Below, in pieces: positions 45,777 through 53,147 of a stretch of 64,000 bases of DNA. The notes below the pieces were generated by a model. That model saw only the letters and a list, made by a program, of their open reading frames with translations, had not been told where the DNA came from and did not search any database. Origin of the DNA: Tepidisphaeraceae bacterium. Lineage in GTDB: Bacteria; Planctomycetota; Phycisphaerae; Tepidisphaerales; Tepidisphaeraceae. Made by a program: the position numbers and the translations under genes. The stretch is taken from NCBI GenBank assembly GCA_035998445.1, contig DASYHQ010000010.1, positions 93,391 through 157,390 on the forward strand, in the 5' to 3' direction. The stretch's first letter is position 1; every line of letters begins with the position of its first letter.

Positions 45777-47003
45777 CTACCTTGGGCCGGTCGTCTCTGT
45801 CGCGGCGTGTCCCTGGCGGCTGACGTAGACATGCCCGGACATCACCGACCGTATCGCGACGACCAGTTCGTCGTACGCCTTCTGCTTGCTCAGCACGGCC
45901 GCTGCGCCGGCGTGCAGCGCGCGGTCGGTCGCTCCGGCGTCGGTGTGAGCCGTCAGGGCAACGACCTTCGTCTGCGGCGCCATGGCCAAGATCTGGCTGG
46001 TCGCGCCGAAACCATCGAGCTCGGGCATTCCCAGGTCCATCACCACCACGTCCGGCCGGAACTGGGCGGACAACCGAACCGCATCACGACCGTCGGCGGC
46101 ATCGTTGGCCAGAACGCTGAGGTCGTGCTCGGCGTTAAGCAGCGCGCGCAGCCCGTCGCGCACGATCTGGTGGTCGTCGACCAGCAAAACCTTCGTCAGC
46201 GCGCGCTCGCCGAGGTCGGACGCTGTACCGGCCTCATCATGTGCGCGGGGCGACGCTTCCTGACGGGCCAGCACCTGCAGCAGCAACGGACCCATCTCGC
46301 TGGGCGGCAACACCCACTGCGCCGGTCCGATCGCCGCCGCCGCCTCCGGCATTTCCGGCCACCGGGCCGAGATTGGATCCTGGGCGACCACGACGCCGCC
46401 CGCGTCGACGATCGCCTTGCTCCCGATCGCGCCGTCCGTGCCGGTGCCCGACAGCACGATGCCGATCGCGCGCGAGCCGTGCGTCCAGGCGAGCGAGGTG
46501 AACATCAGGTCCGCCGACGGCCGCACGAAGTTCAACCGCGGCCCGTCGATCAATCGTAGTGTTTGGCCCGCCGTGATGTGCATGCCCGGCGGGCAGATGT
46601 AAATTGAACCGGCCCGCAGCGGCTCGCCGTCACCCGCTTCCTTCACCGTCCACGTCGTGTGTTTGCGCAACAGCTCGACCAGGAAGCTCCGGTGTCCAAC
46701 GGCCCGGTGCAACGCGATGACGATGGCTGCGCCCGCGCGGTCGGACACCGACGGCAACAGCTCGACCAATGCCTCATAACCCCCAGCCGACGCGGCGATC
46801 ACGATGACCGGACACGTCGCGCCCTGCCGCGACTCTTCACGGTTTGACCGTCCCGCTGCTGTGTCCTGATTGCCCACGATCGCCACCTGCCATTGTGGGC
46901 GTGGCCTGCGTCCCGGGATGACCAATACGCCGGTCCCCCTGAGCCCACAAGCCTCGCCTGCCCGCGGGAAGATGATAGCCGACGTGGCCCCCTTTCGCAC
47001 CAT
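45777..47003 (-). CDS. CheB-type methylesterase domain fused to a C-terminal receiver
   Basis: About 408 residues. The first half is a CheB methylesterase: VIVIAASAGGYEALVELLPS (serine), VIALHRAVGHRSFLVELLR (histidine), YICPPGMH and SGTGTDGAIGSKAI (aspartate). The second half is a receiver: KVLLVDDHQIVRDGLRALLN, VVVMDLGMPELDGFG (phospho-Asp), ALTAHTD and LSKQKAYDEL, lacking the usual NarL DNA-binding domain. The domain order is the reverse of classical CheB. No chemoreceptor or CheR is in view, so it may work in a non-chemotaxis circuit with the kinase next to it. The start is uncertain: ATG 47003 is used, with a GTG nearer the domain also possible. Confidence 0.82.
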   Translation of the reverse strand: MVRKGATSAIIFPRAGEACGLRGTGVLVIPGRRPRPQWQVAIVGNQDTAAGRSNREESRQGATCPVIVIAASAGGYEALVELLPSVSDRAGAAIVIALHRAVGHRSFLVELLRKHTTWTVKEAGDGEPLRAGSIYICPPGMHITAGQTLRLIDGPRLNFVRPSADLMFTSLAWTHGSRAIGIVLSGTGTDGAIGSKAIVDAGGVVVAQDPISARWPEMPEAAAAIGPAQWVLPPSEMGPLLLQVLARQEASPRAHDEAGTASDLGERALTKVLLVDDHQIVRDGLRALLNAEHDLSVLANDAADGRDAVRLSAQFRPDVVVMDLGMPELDGFGATSQILAMAPQTKVVALTAHTDAGATDRALHAGAAAVLSKQKAYDELVVAIRSVMSGHVYVSRQGHAATETTGPR

Positions 47004-47134
47004 ACGGTCGCGTTCCCAATCACGCAGCCGAGCAGGGCGGTTGTTCGCGCGGTGCGACTCTCCCCTGGCCAAGCAGCCGCCCCGCCGTCGGGGCACGCCG
47101 CCCCTGCGACTCGATCCCGCCCCCTGCGCCGCCC

Positions 47135-47300
47135 TTCCCCCTCCAGCTCCGCCAGCGTCTTCCACAACGCCGTTCTCAAGCAGTCATCGCACTGCTGATG
47201 ATGAATCCCCGCCACGATCGTGCCCGCCGTCACGCCGCCACAGCAATCGCAGTGCGTGGCGGTACTCCTGCTCCTCGCGGTAGTTGTTGGCTCAAGTCGA
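47135..47300 (-). pseudogene. degraded copy C of a small cysteine-rich ORF
   Basis: The minus strand reads NNYREEQEYRH, a frame change, then HCDCCGG, HHQQCDDCLRTALWKTLAEL and EGEG. Two CxxC pairs suggest a small zinc ribbon. The frame change shows that this copy is broken, though it is the most complete of the three (others at 8851 and 42250). Confidence 0.5.
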
Positions 47301-47355
47301 AGTCTCGGCTCGTATGTAAGCCGCACGTCGGCACGTACGCATCAGTGGACAATTC

Positions 47356-47997
47356 GTGGACGGACGGGGACTCGATTCGGCCAACGCGCCGCTGGAGCCG
47401 GACCGTTGGCGCGAGCTCTATCCGGTGCCGTCCTCCCACTCGTCGCTCGCCCAGTTGTCCGGCCGCCGGGACATCGAGGAGTTGGTCGGACGATGGCTGC
47501 AGTTCTTTGAGGTCCATGGCGTCAAGCACCAGCATATTCCGTCGCTGCTGCCCCAGCATTACTTACCACTGACCGCGCTGATGGATGGGCGCCAGATCGC
47601 CACGTTGCTCGAGGAGCGCGTCCTCCGCGACGCCTCCGAGCTCTTCAACGTTTGCTACGAATGGTTGATCGGCGACTCGGATCTCATCTATCACGGCGTT
47701 CCGCTTTCCTTCGACGTTCGGGGCCTGCTTCGCGTGCTCGAAGCGTGGATCCCAACATGCGAGGAGGTCGCGATGTTCGGGTTCCGGGGCGGGAAGAAGC
47801 CACTGGAGGACGCGCCGCCCCAGACCTGCGCGTTCATGCTGCGCGGCACGATCCCCGAATTCGGCGAGAAGCCGGTCTTCAAGTACCAGCCACTCTACGA
47901 CGCGTGGCGCCGGTTTGCTTCAGGCGAACGACCAGCTGTTCCAGACGCTCGGCATACTCCTCCTCGCTGGCGGCGATCATCCCGCAGCTTGCGGTGA
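47356..47997 (+). CDS. hypothetical protein, 3' end probably replaced
   Basis: GTG 47356 opens a 213-residue frame with good coding character: RDIEELVGRWLQFFEVHGVK, HQHIPSLLPQHYLPLTALMD, LFNVCYEWLIGDSDLIYHGV and CAFMLRGTIPEFGEKPVFKY. No family is recognised and no membrane segment or signal peptide is seen. Beyond about 47915 the frame runs antisense through a fragment of an SGNH hydrolase gene, so the last 25-30 residues (ERPAVPDARHTPPRWRRSSR) are probably not original and the gene is truncated. No ribosome site precedes the GTG, and a stop at about 47318 limits the 5' end. Confidence 0.5.
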   Translation: MDGRGLDSANAPLEPDRWRELYPVPSSHSSLAQLSGRRDIEELVGRWLQFFEVHGVKHQHIPSLLPQHYLPLTALMDGRQIATLLEERVLRDASELFNVCYEWLIGDSDLIYHGVPLSFDVRGLLRVLEAWIPTCEEVAMFGFRGGKKPLEDAPPQTCAFMLRGTIPEFGEKPVFKYQPLYDAWRRFASGERPAVPDARHTPPRWRRSSRSLR

Positions 47998-48137
47998 CCG
48001 TGGCGGATCATCTTCGTGTCGGTCCCGCAGATCGAAGTGGCGGCCACCTTCAGCAGCACTTCGTCGTCCCCGACGCTGGGCAACGGCACGTCGGCGACCT
48101 TCAGTCCGCCGCCCTGCGAATAGGTTGCTGCGATCAT
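47905..48137 (-). pseudogene. alcohol dehydrogenase head fused to an SGNH hydrolase fragment
   Basis: From ATG 48137 the minus strand encodes MIAATYSQGGGLKVADVPLP, DDEVLLKVAATSICGTDTKM then IRHGHRKL, the N-terminus of a zinc-dependent medium-chain alcohol dehydrogenase with its first metal-ligand CGTD. At about 48000 the sequence changes, in another frame, to IAASEEEYAERLEQLVVRLK then QTGAT, typical of the middle of an SGNH/GDSL hydrolase. Neither gene is complete. This looks like a deletion junction joining two unrelated genes. Confidence 0.6.
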
Positions 48138-48186
48138 CGTCGGAAGGCTTCGTATCGCGCTAGGCGATCATGGCGCGGCCAGTGTG

Positions 48187-49104
48187 CTACCGAGCGATGG
48201 CCTTCCGGCGTCGCAGGGTCAGACCGGCAGCGGCGGCGGCGAGGAACACGAACGAACCGGGTTCCGGAACCGGGGTTACCGACGTCTCGACCAGCACGTT
48301 GTCGAACTGCCGCCGATCGCCGGTGTTGATGCCGAACACGACCTCGTTGAACGTGAACTGCGTCGCGCTCGCGTCGATCGCCGAGGCGGTTCCGAGGACC
48401 GTGGTACCCGCGGCATTGGAGATGGTGAGCGCCACCGTGTTGGAGGTCGCCGTGGAGCGGGTGATCAGGAGTTCCGCAAGGTAGCTGACCCGCCGCTGAT
48501 TGAGGGCCGGCGCGACGCTCACGCCGGTCAACGTCGCGTTGTCCGTGCCCGCCAGAATGCCACTGTTCGTACCGCCCTCGTAAGCCAGTTCGGCCAACGA
48601 GGTAGTTCCGGTTCCGAGGTTGGCCCGATAGCCGGAATCGTCATTGAACGACGAGCCCCCATTGGCCGTGGTGAACGTCAGGGACGGCGAGTTGTAGAGG
48701 CCAATCGAGAAGCTGCCGTTAAGAATGGGATCCTCGTCCAGAAGGAAATTCGTGCGCAGGCGAATGTAGTCACCAACGCCAAGCGTGACCGACGCCGGCA
48801 CATCCCCTCCTGCGTTGTAAAACGTGCCGACCGCCGCGGTTCCGGGATATCGCATCTGCAATGCGGGGCGCGAGGGGTTGAAGCCCCCAGACGTAGGCGA
48901 CACGGTTCCGAACGAACCGCTGGCGGTGTTATCGGTGAACCATGGGACATCAGTCGTATTAGTTAAATCATTGCTCAAGCCATCGGTGAAATCGTCGTTC
49001 AGGACGGTCACCCCCGATGCGACTGAGCTGCTAGCAAGCAGGCTGAAACCGACGATAGATGCTGTGAAATAGCCACATTTGAACGTCGCACCGAACTGAG
49101 ACAT
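48187..49104 (-). CDS. PEP-CTERM sorting-domain protein
   Basis: A 305-residue secreted protein. The signal peptide is FTASIVGFSLLASSSVASG-V. The body (VTVLNDDFTDGLSNDLTNTT, LGVGDYIRLRTNFLLDEDPI, GSFSIGLYNSPSLTF) looks like a LamG/concanavalin-type sandwich. The tail TPVPEPGSFVFLAAAAAGLT with LRRRK is the sorting signal. GGAGGAAGAA directly before ATG 49104 decides the start over the longer frame to 49263. A composite regulatory motif lies about 100 bp upstream (49202-49236), shared with two other promoters of this region. Confidence 0.85.
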   Translation of the reverse strand: MSQFGATFKCGYFTASIVGFSLLASSSVASGVTVLNDDFTDGLSNDLTNTTDVPWFTDNTASGSFGTVSPTSGGFNPSRPALQMRYPGTAAVGTFYNAGGDVPASVTLGVGDYIRLRTNFLLDEDPILNGSFSIGLYNSPSLTFTTANGGSSFNDDSGYRANLGTGTTSLAELAYEGGTNSGILAGTDNATLTGVSVAPALNQRRVSYLAELLITRSTATSNTVALTISNAAGTTVLGTASAIDASATQFTFNEVVFGINTGDRRQFDNVLVETSVTPVPEPGSFVFLAAAAAGLTLRRRKAIAR

Positions 49105-49201
49105 TTCTTCCTCCATCTGATTTCGCTTCGCCCCAACCTCAACCCCGATTTGCCCGCGTGGGAACGTGAACAAACGTATCACGTATCTGAACCGATGCCT
49201 T

Positions 49202-49236
49202 CCCAATATGCGGAATGTTCTTCCAATTTTGCGACA
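49202..49236 (+). promoter_or_regulatory. composite XylR-type site 1
   Basis: CCCAA-N2-TGCGGAA-N5-TTCC-N5-TGCGACA. Identical elements with identical spacing occur at 49556-49590 and, inverted, at 50916-50950. It lies about 100 bp before the PEP-CTERM gene start at 49104. Confidence 0.7.
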
Positions 49237-49287
49237 TCGAATACACCGCCGCTGCTGTATCAATCCAGTAGGTCAGAGCCTAAATAG

Positions 49288-49506
49288 TCAGCGACGGTGA
49301 CCCTCGACGGCCCAACCGTACCCGCCACCGGTCAGCCGGGCGAAGTTCATTCCCATCTCGTCGAACAGCACATCGACCTCTGGCGACGGATCGGATGGAT
49401 AGTTGGCTCCTATCAAAAAGGGTTGCTCGTCCGCCGCGTTGACCGGCGAAACCTGAGCGAGCAATGAGCCAACCACAACCAGCCCGAATGCCGATCTACC
49501 TGACAT
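49288..49506 (-). pseudogene. N-terminal stub of a secreted glycoside hydrolase
   Basis: 72 residues: signal peptide (SAFGLVVVGSLLAQVSPVNA-A) then FLIGANYPSDPSPEVDVLFD and EMGMNFARLTGGGYGWAVEG, stop. The start of the mature part resembles clan-A glycosidase entry strands, but the barrel is absent. The next thing downstream is the promoter of the PEP-CTERM gene. So a large deletion probably removed the enzyme while its promoter, with composite site 2 at 49556, stayed intact. Confidence 0.6.
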
Positions 49507-49555
49507 GCATCCGTCGGCTGTTCAGGAGTCTAATTTGCCAAGCTGCGGCATCCAC

Positions 49556-49590
49556 CCCAAATTGCGGAAGATATTTCCTGCTTTGCGACA
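49556..49590 (+). promoter_or_regulatory. composite XylR-type site 2
   Basis: CCCAA-N2-TGCGGAA-N5-TTCC-N5-TGCGACA, between the divergent glycosidase stub (start 49506) and XylR-type gene (start 49710). Its placement suits both autoregulation and control of the stub. Confidence 0.72.
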
Positions 49591-49709
49591 GAAATTCGTT
49601 TATATAAGACGGCGTCGATTACCTGCGAGGACACTTCTCCACGGGGATGGCGACTCGTGAGAACCCTCGCGTTTGCGCAGAAGCCGGAGCTCTGGCAGGA
49701 CGAACCCCT

Positions 49710-50867
49710 ATGCCCCACACGCTTCCCATCGCGCTCCTGATGCGTCCGGACTCGGGCTACTACCGCGGCGTGCTCCGTGGGATCGTCAGCTACGCCGACC
49801 AAGCTCATAACTGGGTCTTCGGTATGGCGGCACAGACGACCGACGTGCTGCAGATGCTCAAGACGTGGCACCCGGCTGGCGTGCTGGCGTTCATCTACAA
49901 CAACGAGATGCCCGAGCTGCTTAAGTCGCTGGGCATCCCCGTCGTCAGCTTTGCCAATACGGACGCGAGCGTCAACTTGCCCATGGTTGGCGTCGACGAC
50001 GTGGCGGTCGGGCGAATGGCCGGTGAGCACCTGCTGGAGCGCGGGTTCCGGCACTTCGCGTTCGTGGGGTGCTCGTCGTTCGCGTATTCGAACCAGCGCG
50101 AACAGGGGTTCGTGCAAACGCTTCAGAAGGTCGGCTTGGCGTGCCAGAGCTACCATGATCCCCACGCCCCCGACGCCGCCAGCGTCTGGGCGTGGACGGC
50201 CGACGCCGGCATCCAGCAATGGCTGCTGTCGCTCCCACGGCCGTGCGGCATGTTTGCCGCCAATGACGCGATTGGGCTGCGATTATCAGAGATTTGCCGA
50301 CAGGTGGGCGTGCGCATTCCTGAAGACATCGCGCTGATCGGTGTGGACGATGACGACCTGTTCTGTGGCCTGGCTCACCCACCGCTGTCCAGCGTGAAGA
50401 CGCCGCTGGAGCGCATCGGTTACGAGGCGGCCAAGCTGCTTGCAAAGCTGATGAGCGGGGAACCGGCGCCTGCAGAACCCGCGTTGCTGCCACCGGTCCA
50501 CGTCGTCACGCGCGCCTCGACCGACGTGCAGGCCATTGCGGATCTCGATTTGGCGGCGGCCATCCGGTTCATCCACCAGAACGCGCACCGCCCGATCGAC
50601 ATCAAGCAGGTGCTGCAGGACATTCCCCTTTCTCGCCGATCGCTCGAGCGCAAGTTCCGCGCCGCCTTCAGCCGCACCCCATTGGCCGAGTTGATGCGCG
50701 TGCGACTGCAACGCGCCCAAGACCTGCTGAGCAGTTCCGACTTGTCCATGTCGACGATCGCGCAGCGTGCCGGCTTTGGTACGGGAAAGCAGCTCAGCAT
50801 GACGTTCCACAAGCAGCTCGGCATCACCCCCACCGCCTACCGTCGCCAGTACCGCCTTCACCGATAG
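49710..50867 (+). CDS. XylR-type transcriptional regulator (LacI-like sensor plus AraC helix-turn-helix)
   Basis: A 385-residue protein. The sensor has LPIALLMRPDSGYYRGVLRG, LGIPVVSFANTDASVNLPMV, GVDDVAVGRMAGEHLLERGF and PEDIALIGVDDDDLFCGLA. From about 280 the AraC domain follows: IDIKQVLQDIPLSRRSLERK and MSTIAQRAGFGTGKQLSMTF, ending GITPTAYRRQYRLH. The layout matches the regulator at 25671. ATG 49710 fits the family start (MPHTLPIALLM); the frame upstream to 49647 adds nothing. Three copies of a composite motif around it (49202, 49556, 50916) mark its likely targets: the PEP-CTERM gene, the glycosidase stub and itself, and the pseudopilin/beta-helix operon. Confidence 0.9.
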   Translation: MPHTLPIALLMRPDSGYYRGVLRGIVSYADQAHNWVFGMAAQTTDVLQMLKTWHPAGVLAFIYNNEMPELLKSLGIPVVSFANTDASVNLPMVGVDDVAVGRMAGEHLLERGFRHFAFVGCSSFAYSNQREQGFVQTLQKVGLACQSYHDPHAPDAASVWAWTADAGIQQWLLSLPRPCGMFAANDAIGLRLSEICRQVGVRIPEDIALIGVDDDDLFCGLAHPPLSSVKTPLERIGYEAAKLLAKLMSGEPAPAEPALLPPVHVVTRASTDVQAIADLDLAAAIRFIHQNAHRPIDIKQVLQDIPLSRRSLERKFRAAFSRTPLAELMRVRLQRAQDLLSSSDLSMSTIAQRAGFGTGKQLSMTFHKQLGITPTAYRRQYRLHR

Positions 50868-50915
50868 AGCCGCTCCACTGCCATTCCCCAACTGCGGCAT
50901 CAAAGACTTCTACAG

Positions 50916-50950
50916 TGTCGCATTCCGGGAAAAGATTTCCGCATCTTGGG
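50916..50950 (-). promoter_or_regulatory. composite XylR-type site 3
   Basis: On the minus strand CCCAA-N2-TGCGGAA-N5-TTCC-N5-TGCGACA. It lies about 300 bp before the pseudopilin gene at 51252. A partial site CCCAACTGCGGCA is next to it at 50887-50899. No gene is seen in 50868-51251. Confidence 0.7.
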
Positions 50951-51251
50951 AAGGTCACCGCCGATTTCGGGACTATATTTCCTTCATAACACCGGTCGCG
51001 GCAAGTTAGTCGTGTCTGACCTCGGTGGATCGGGTGATGCAGTGGGACACAGGTCAACTTCGGCCGCCTCCTCCTGCGAAGGCCGCCCGCAGCGCGCCTG
51101 GCACGTCCTTGCTAAACCGGTGACGACGGGCTCGGCGATGTTGACCAGCCCACGCACCAAAATGTGCCACCGTTCCCCATCGACGGCGGCTCGAGCCATC
51201 TCTCTTTCGTACCGGGGCGCGTTCAGCACCACCGCCCTGTAGGAGCATCCC

Positions 51252-52064
51252 ATGCAGCGACGCAGTCAAGGGTTCACCCTCGTGGAATTGCTTGTCGTAA
51301 TCGGCATCATCGCCGTTCTCATCTCGATCCTCCTGCCCTCGCTTGGCAAGGCCCGACGGTCAGCGGCGTCGGTGGCGTGCCAGTCGAACCTGCGGCAAAT
51401 CGCAATGTGGGGCCTGCAGTACGCCAACGATTGGAAGGGCTATTTGCCGCACAACGGGTATCAATCGAACAACTTCACGTTGGGCTACCCCGCGTCGAAC
51501 ACGTGGTGGTATCACAAATACTTGATGAGCCAGTTCCGCACCGAGCCGCAGGTCCTCGCCGCGCTCAACCGTCAGGAAGGCACCGCCCTTCACTGCCCCA
51601 CGACCACGGCCGAGCTGCAGCCGAAGCGAGCCCCTTCGGGAACCACGCCATGGACCAACGGCTCGTACAAGGGGTCGGCGACCAACTACAGCATGAACAA
51701 ATGGTTGGGCGGAGACCTTGGTGGTGGCTATTACGCGACGCCCACCAGCGTGAAGAGCGGACTACTGAAGTCGAGCAAGTTCTGGTTCACCGACACCTGG
51801 ACCAGCACCTATCTTGGGACATGGCAGTTCGATAGCCGCGTCGACATGATCCTGGTCGCGGGCAATCGCAAGCCGTGGATGTACCAGTACGGCGGGCGCG
51901 ACGCTGGCCACCCCGGCCGTTCGGCGAACTTCGCGTTTGGTGACGGTCACGTGGAATCCATTCGCTACCACGATTTTCGCACCCTTCACGCCAACGGCAC
52001 CCAATGGAAGCAGTTCACCGGCTCGCCGCAGGGTGCTCCGGCTGCCACCCTTCCGTTGGACTGA
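51252..52064 (+). CDS. pseudopilin-like protein with prepilin leader
   Basis: A 270-residue protein starting [20 protein letters not shown], with the short basic leader and cleavage site of type II secretion pseudopilins. The C-terminal region has [20 protein letters not shown], the H-X9-DG-like end. TAGGAG lies 6 bases before ATG 51252. It is followed 48 bp later by the beta-helix-like gene pair, so an operon pseudopilin, paralogue 1, paralogue 2 and perhaps the PhnP-like gene is likely. Composite site 3 lies upstream. Confidence 0.9.
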   Translation: MQRRSQGFTLVELLVVIGIIAVLISILLPSLGKARRSAASVACQSNLRQIAMWGLQYANDWKGYLPHNGYQSNNFTLGYPASNTWWYHKYLMSQFRTEPQVLAALNRQEGTALHCPTTTAELQPKRAPSGTTPWTNGSYKGSATNYSMNKWLGGDLGGGYYATPTSVKSGLLKSSKFWFTDTWTSTYLGTWQFDSRVDMILVAGNRKPWMYQYGGRDAGHPGRSANFAFGDGHVESIRYHDFRTLHANGTQWKQFTGSPQGAPAATLPLD

Positions 52065-52112
52065 TAGCCACCGTTGGACCCGACATTACCAGCATCGCCA
52101 GAGACATGATTG

Positions 52113-53099
52113 ATGTTCAAGACCGCAACCCAAATATTCATCTGTACGGTGTTGCTCACGGGTCTCGGGTTTGCCCCAACCGCCAGTGTATCGGCGGCGC
52201 CGCTCAGCTGGGCGCCGCCGACGCTGACCACCCCCACCGTCATCGATGTGGCAAAGGTCCTTCGCGACGCCCCAGCGTGGAAGACGACGCCGGGCCATCT
52301 GGATCTGGACGTCACGAAGGACTACGTCATCCACATGCCCAGCACCTCCATGACCGTCCCGGGCGGCCTGGGGATCATCGGTGGACGCAACGTCGTGGTC
52401 ATCGGTGGCGACGTTCGTTTTGATGAGGCTCCAGCGGCCGACTCCCCATCAACCCACCGCCGCGGCCTTTACGTGAAGGGGTCGACCGGGACCGTTCACG
52501 TCGAAGGGCTGCGCATCGGCGGCGATCATCTGGCGGAAGGCATCAACATCGACGTCCGCACGCCCGGCGCGATCGTTCAGGTGCAGAACATGCGCATCGG
52601 GCGGGCGCTGGGCAGCCGCGAGGGTCATCACGCCGACGTGCTTCAGACATGGGGCGGCCCCAGCCAGTTGCGCGTGGACCGGCTTTCAGGATTCAGCAGC
52701 TACCAGGGCTTCTTCCTGAACCCGATGGACTTCAGTTCGACACCGGTCGATCTGTTCGACTTCCGCAACATGAACGTGGTGACCGGCGGCTACGCCTATT
52801 GGCAGACAAGCGACTTCCCGATCGCCATCCAGAACGTGTGGGCCCGGTCCGAGAATCCAACGAGAGACAACGTCGATGATCTCCTGTGGCCCAAGGTGGG
52901 CACGCAGAACTGGCGCGACTGGGCGGACGTGCGACTGGGCACGCCGCCGGGTGGCGACTTCGTTCCCGAAGGTGTCGCCGGCGTCGATTATGTTTCGCCG
53001 GGCTACGTCGCCGTCGCCGTACCGGAACCAGCGGCGCTCGCCCTGCTAATGTCGGCCAGCCTGCTGTTCCTGCATCGCCGTCGCGGCATCATGAATTGA
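52113..53099 (+). CDS. secreted beta-helix-like protein with PEP-CTERM anchor (tandem paralogue 1)
   Basis: A 328-residue protein. The signal peptide ends near SVSA-APLS. The domain contains LSWAPPTLTTPTVIDVAKVL, LGIIGGRNVVVIGGDVRFDE, VHVEGLRIGGDHLAEGINID, REGHHADVLQTWGGP and SYQGFFL. Short regular strands (GGRNVVVIGG, VHVEGLRI, VQVQNMRI) suggest a right-handed beta-helix, perhaps of the lyase type. REGHHAD is perfectly kept in the paralogue and may be functional. The tail AVPEPAALALLMSASLLFLH with RRR is the sorting signal. It is followed after 48 bp by a paralogue lacking this tail. Confidence 0.8.
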   Translation: MFKTATQIFICTVLLTGLGFAPTASVSAAPLSWAPPTLTTPTVIDVAKVLRDAPAWKTTPGHLDLDVTKDYVIHMPSTSMTVPGGLGIIGGRNVVVIGGDVRFDEAPAADSPSTHRRGLYVKGSTGTVHVEGLRIGGDHLAEGINIDVRTPGAIVQVQNMRIGRALGSREGHHADVLQTWGGPSQLRVDRLSGFSSYQGFFLNPMDFSSTPVDLFDFRNMNVVTGGYAYWQTSDFPIAIQNVWARSENPTRDNVDDLLWPKVGTQNWRDWADVRLGTPPGGDFVPEGVAGVDYVSPGYVAVAVPEPAALALLMSASLLFLHRRRGIMN

Positions 53100-53147
53100 C
53101 AGGGTGCGTTGAGGAAACCAGAAGCTTTCAATCTTCAGGAGTAGTTC

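Noticed and set aside
44186..45832. A 548-codon minus-strand frame overlapping the KaiC gene
   Set aside because: It is the same DNA as the KaiC gene in another frame and consists mostly of Arg, Pro and Ala.
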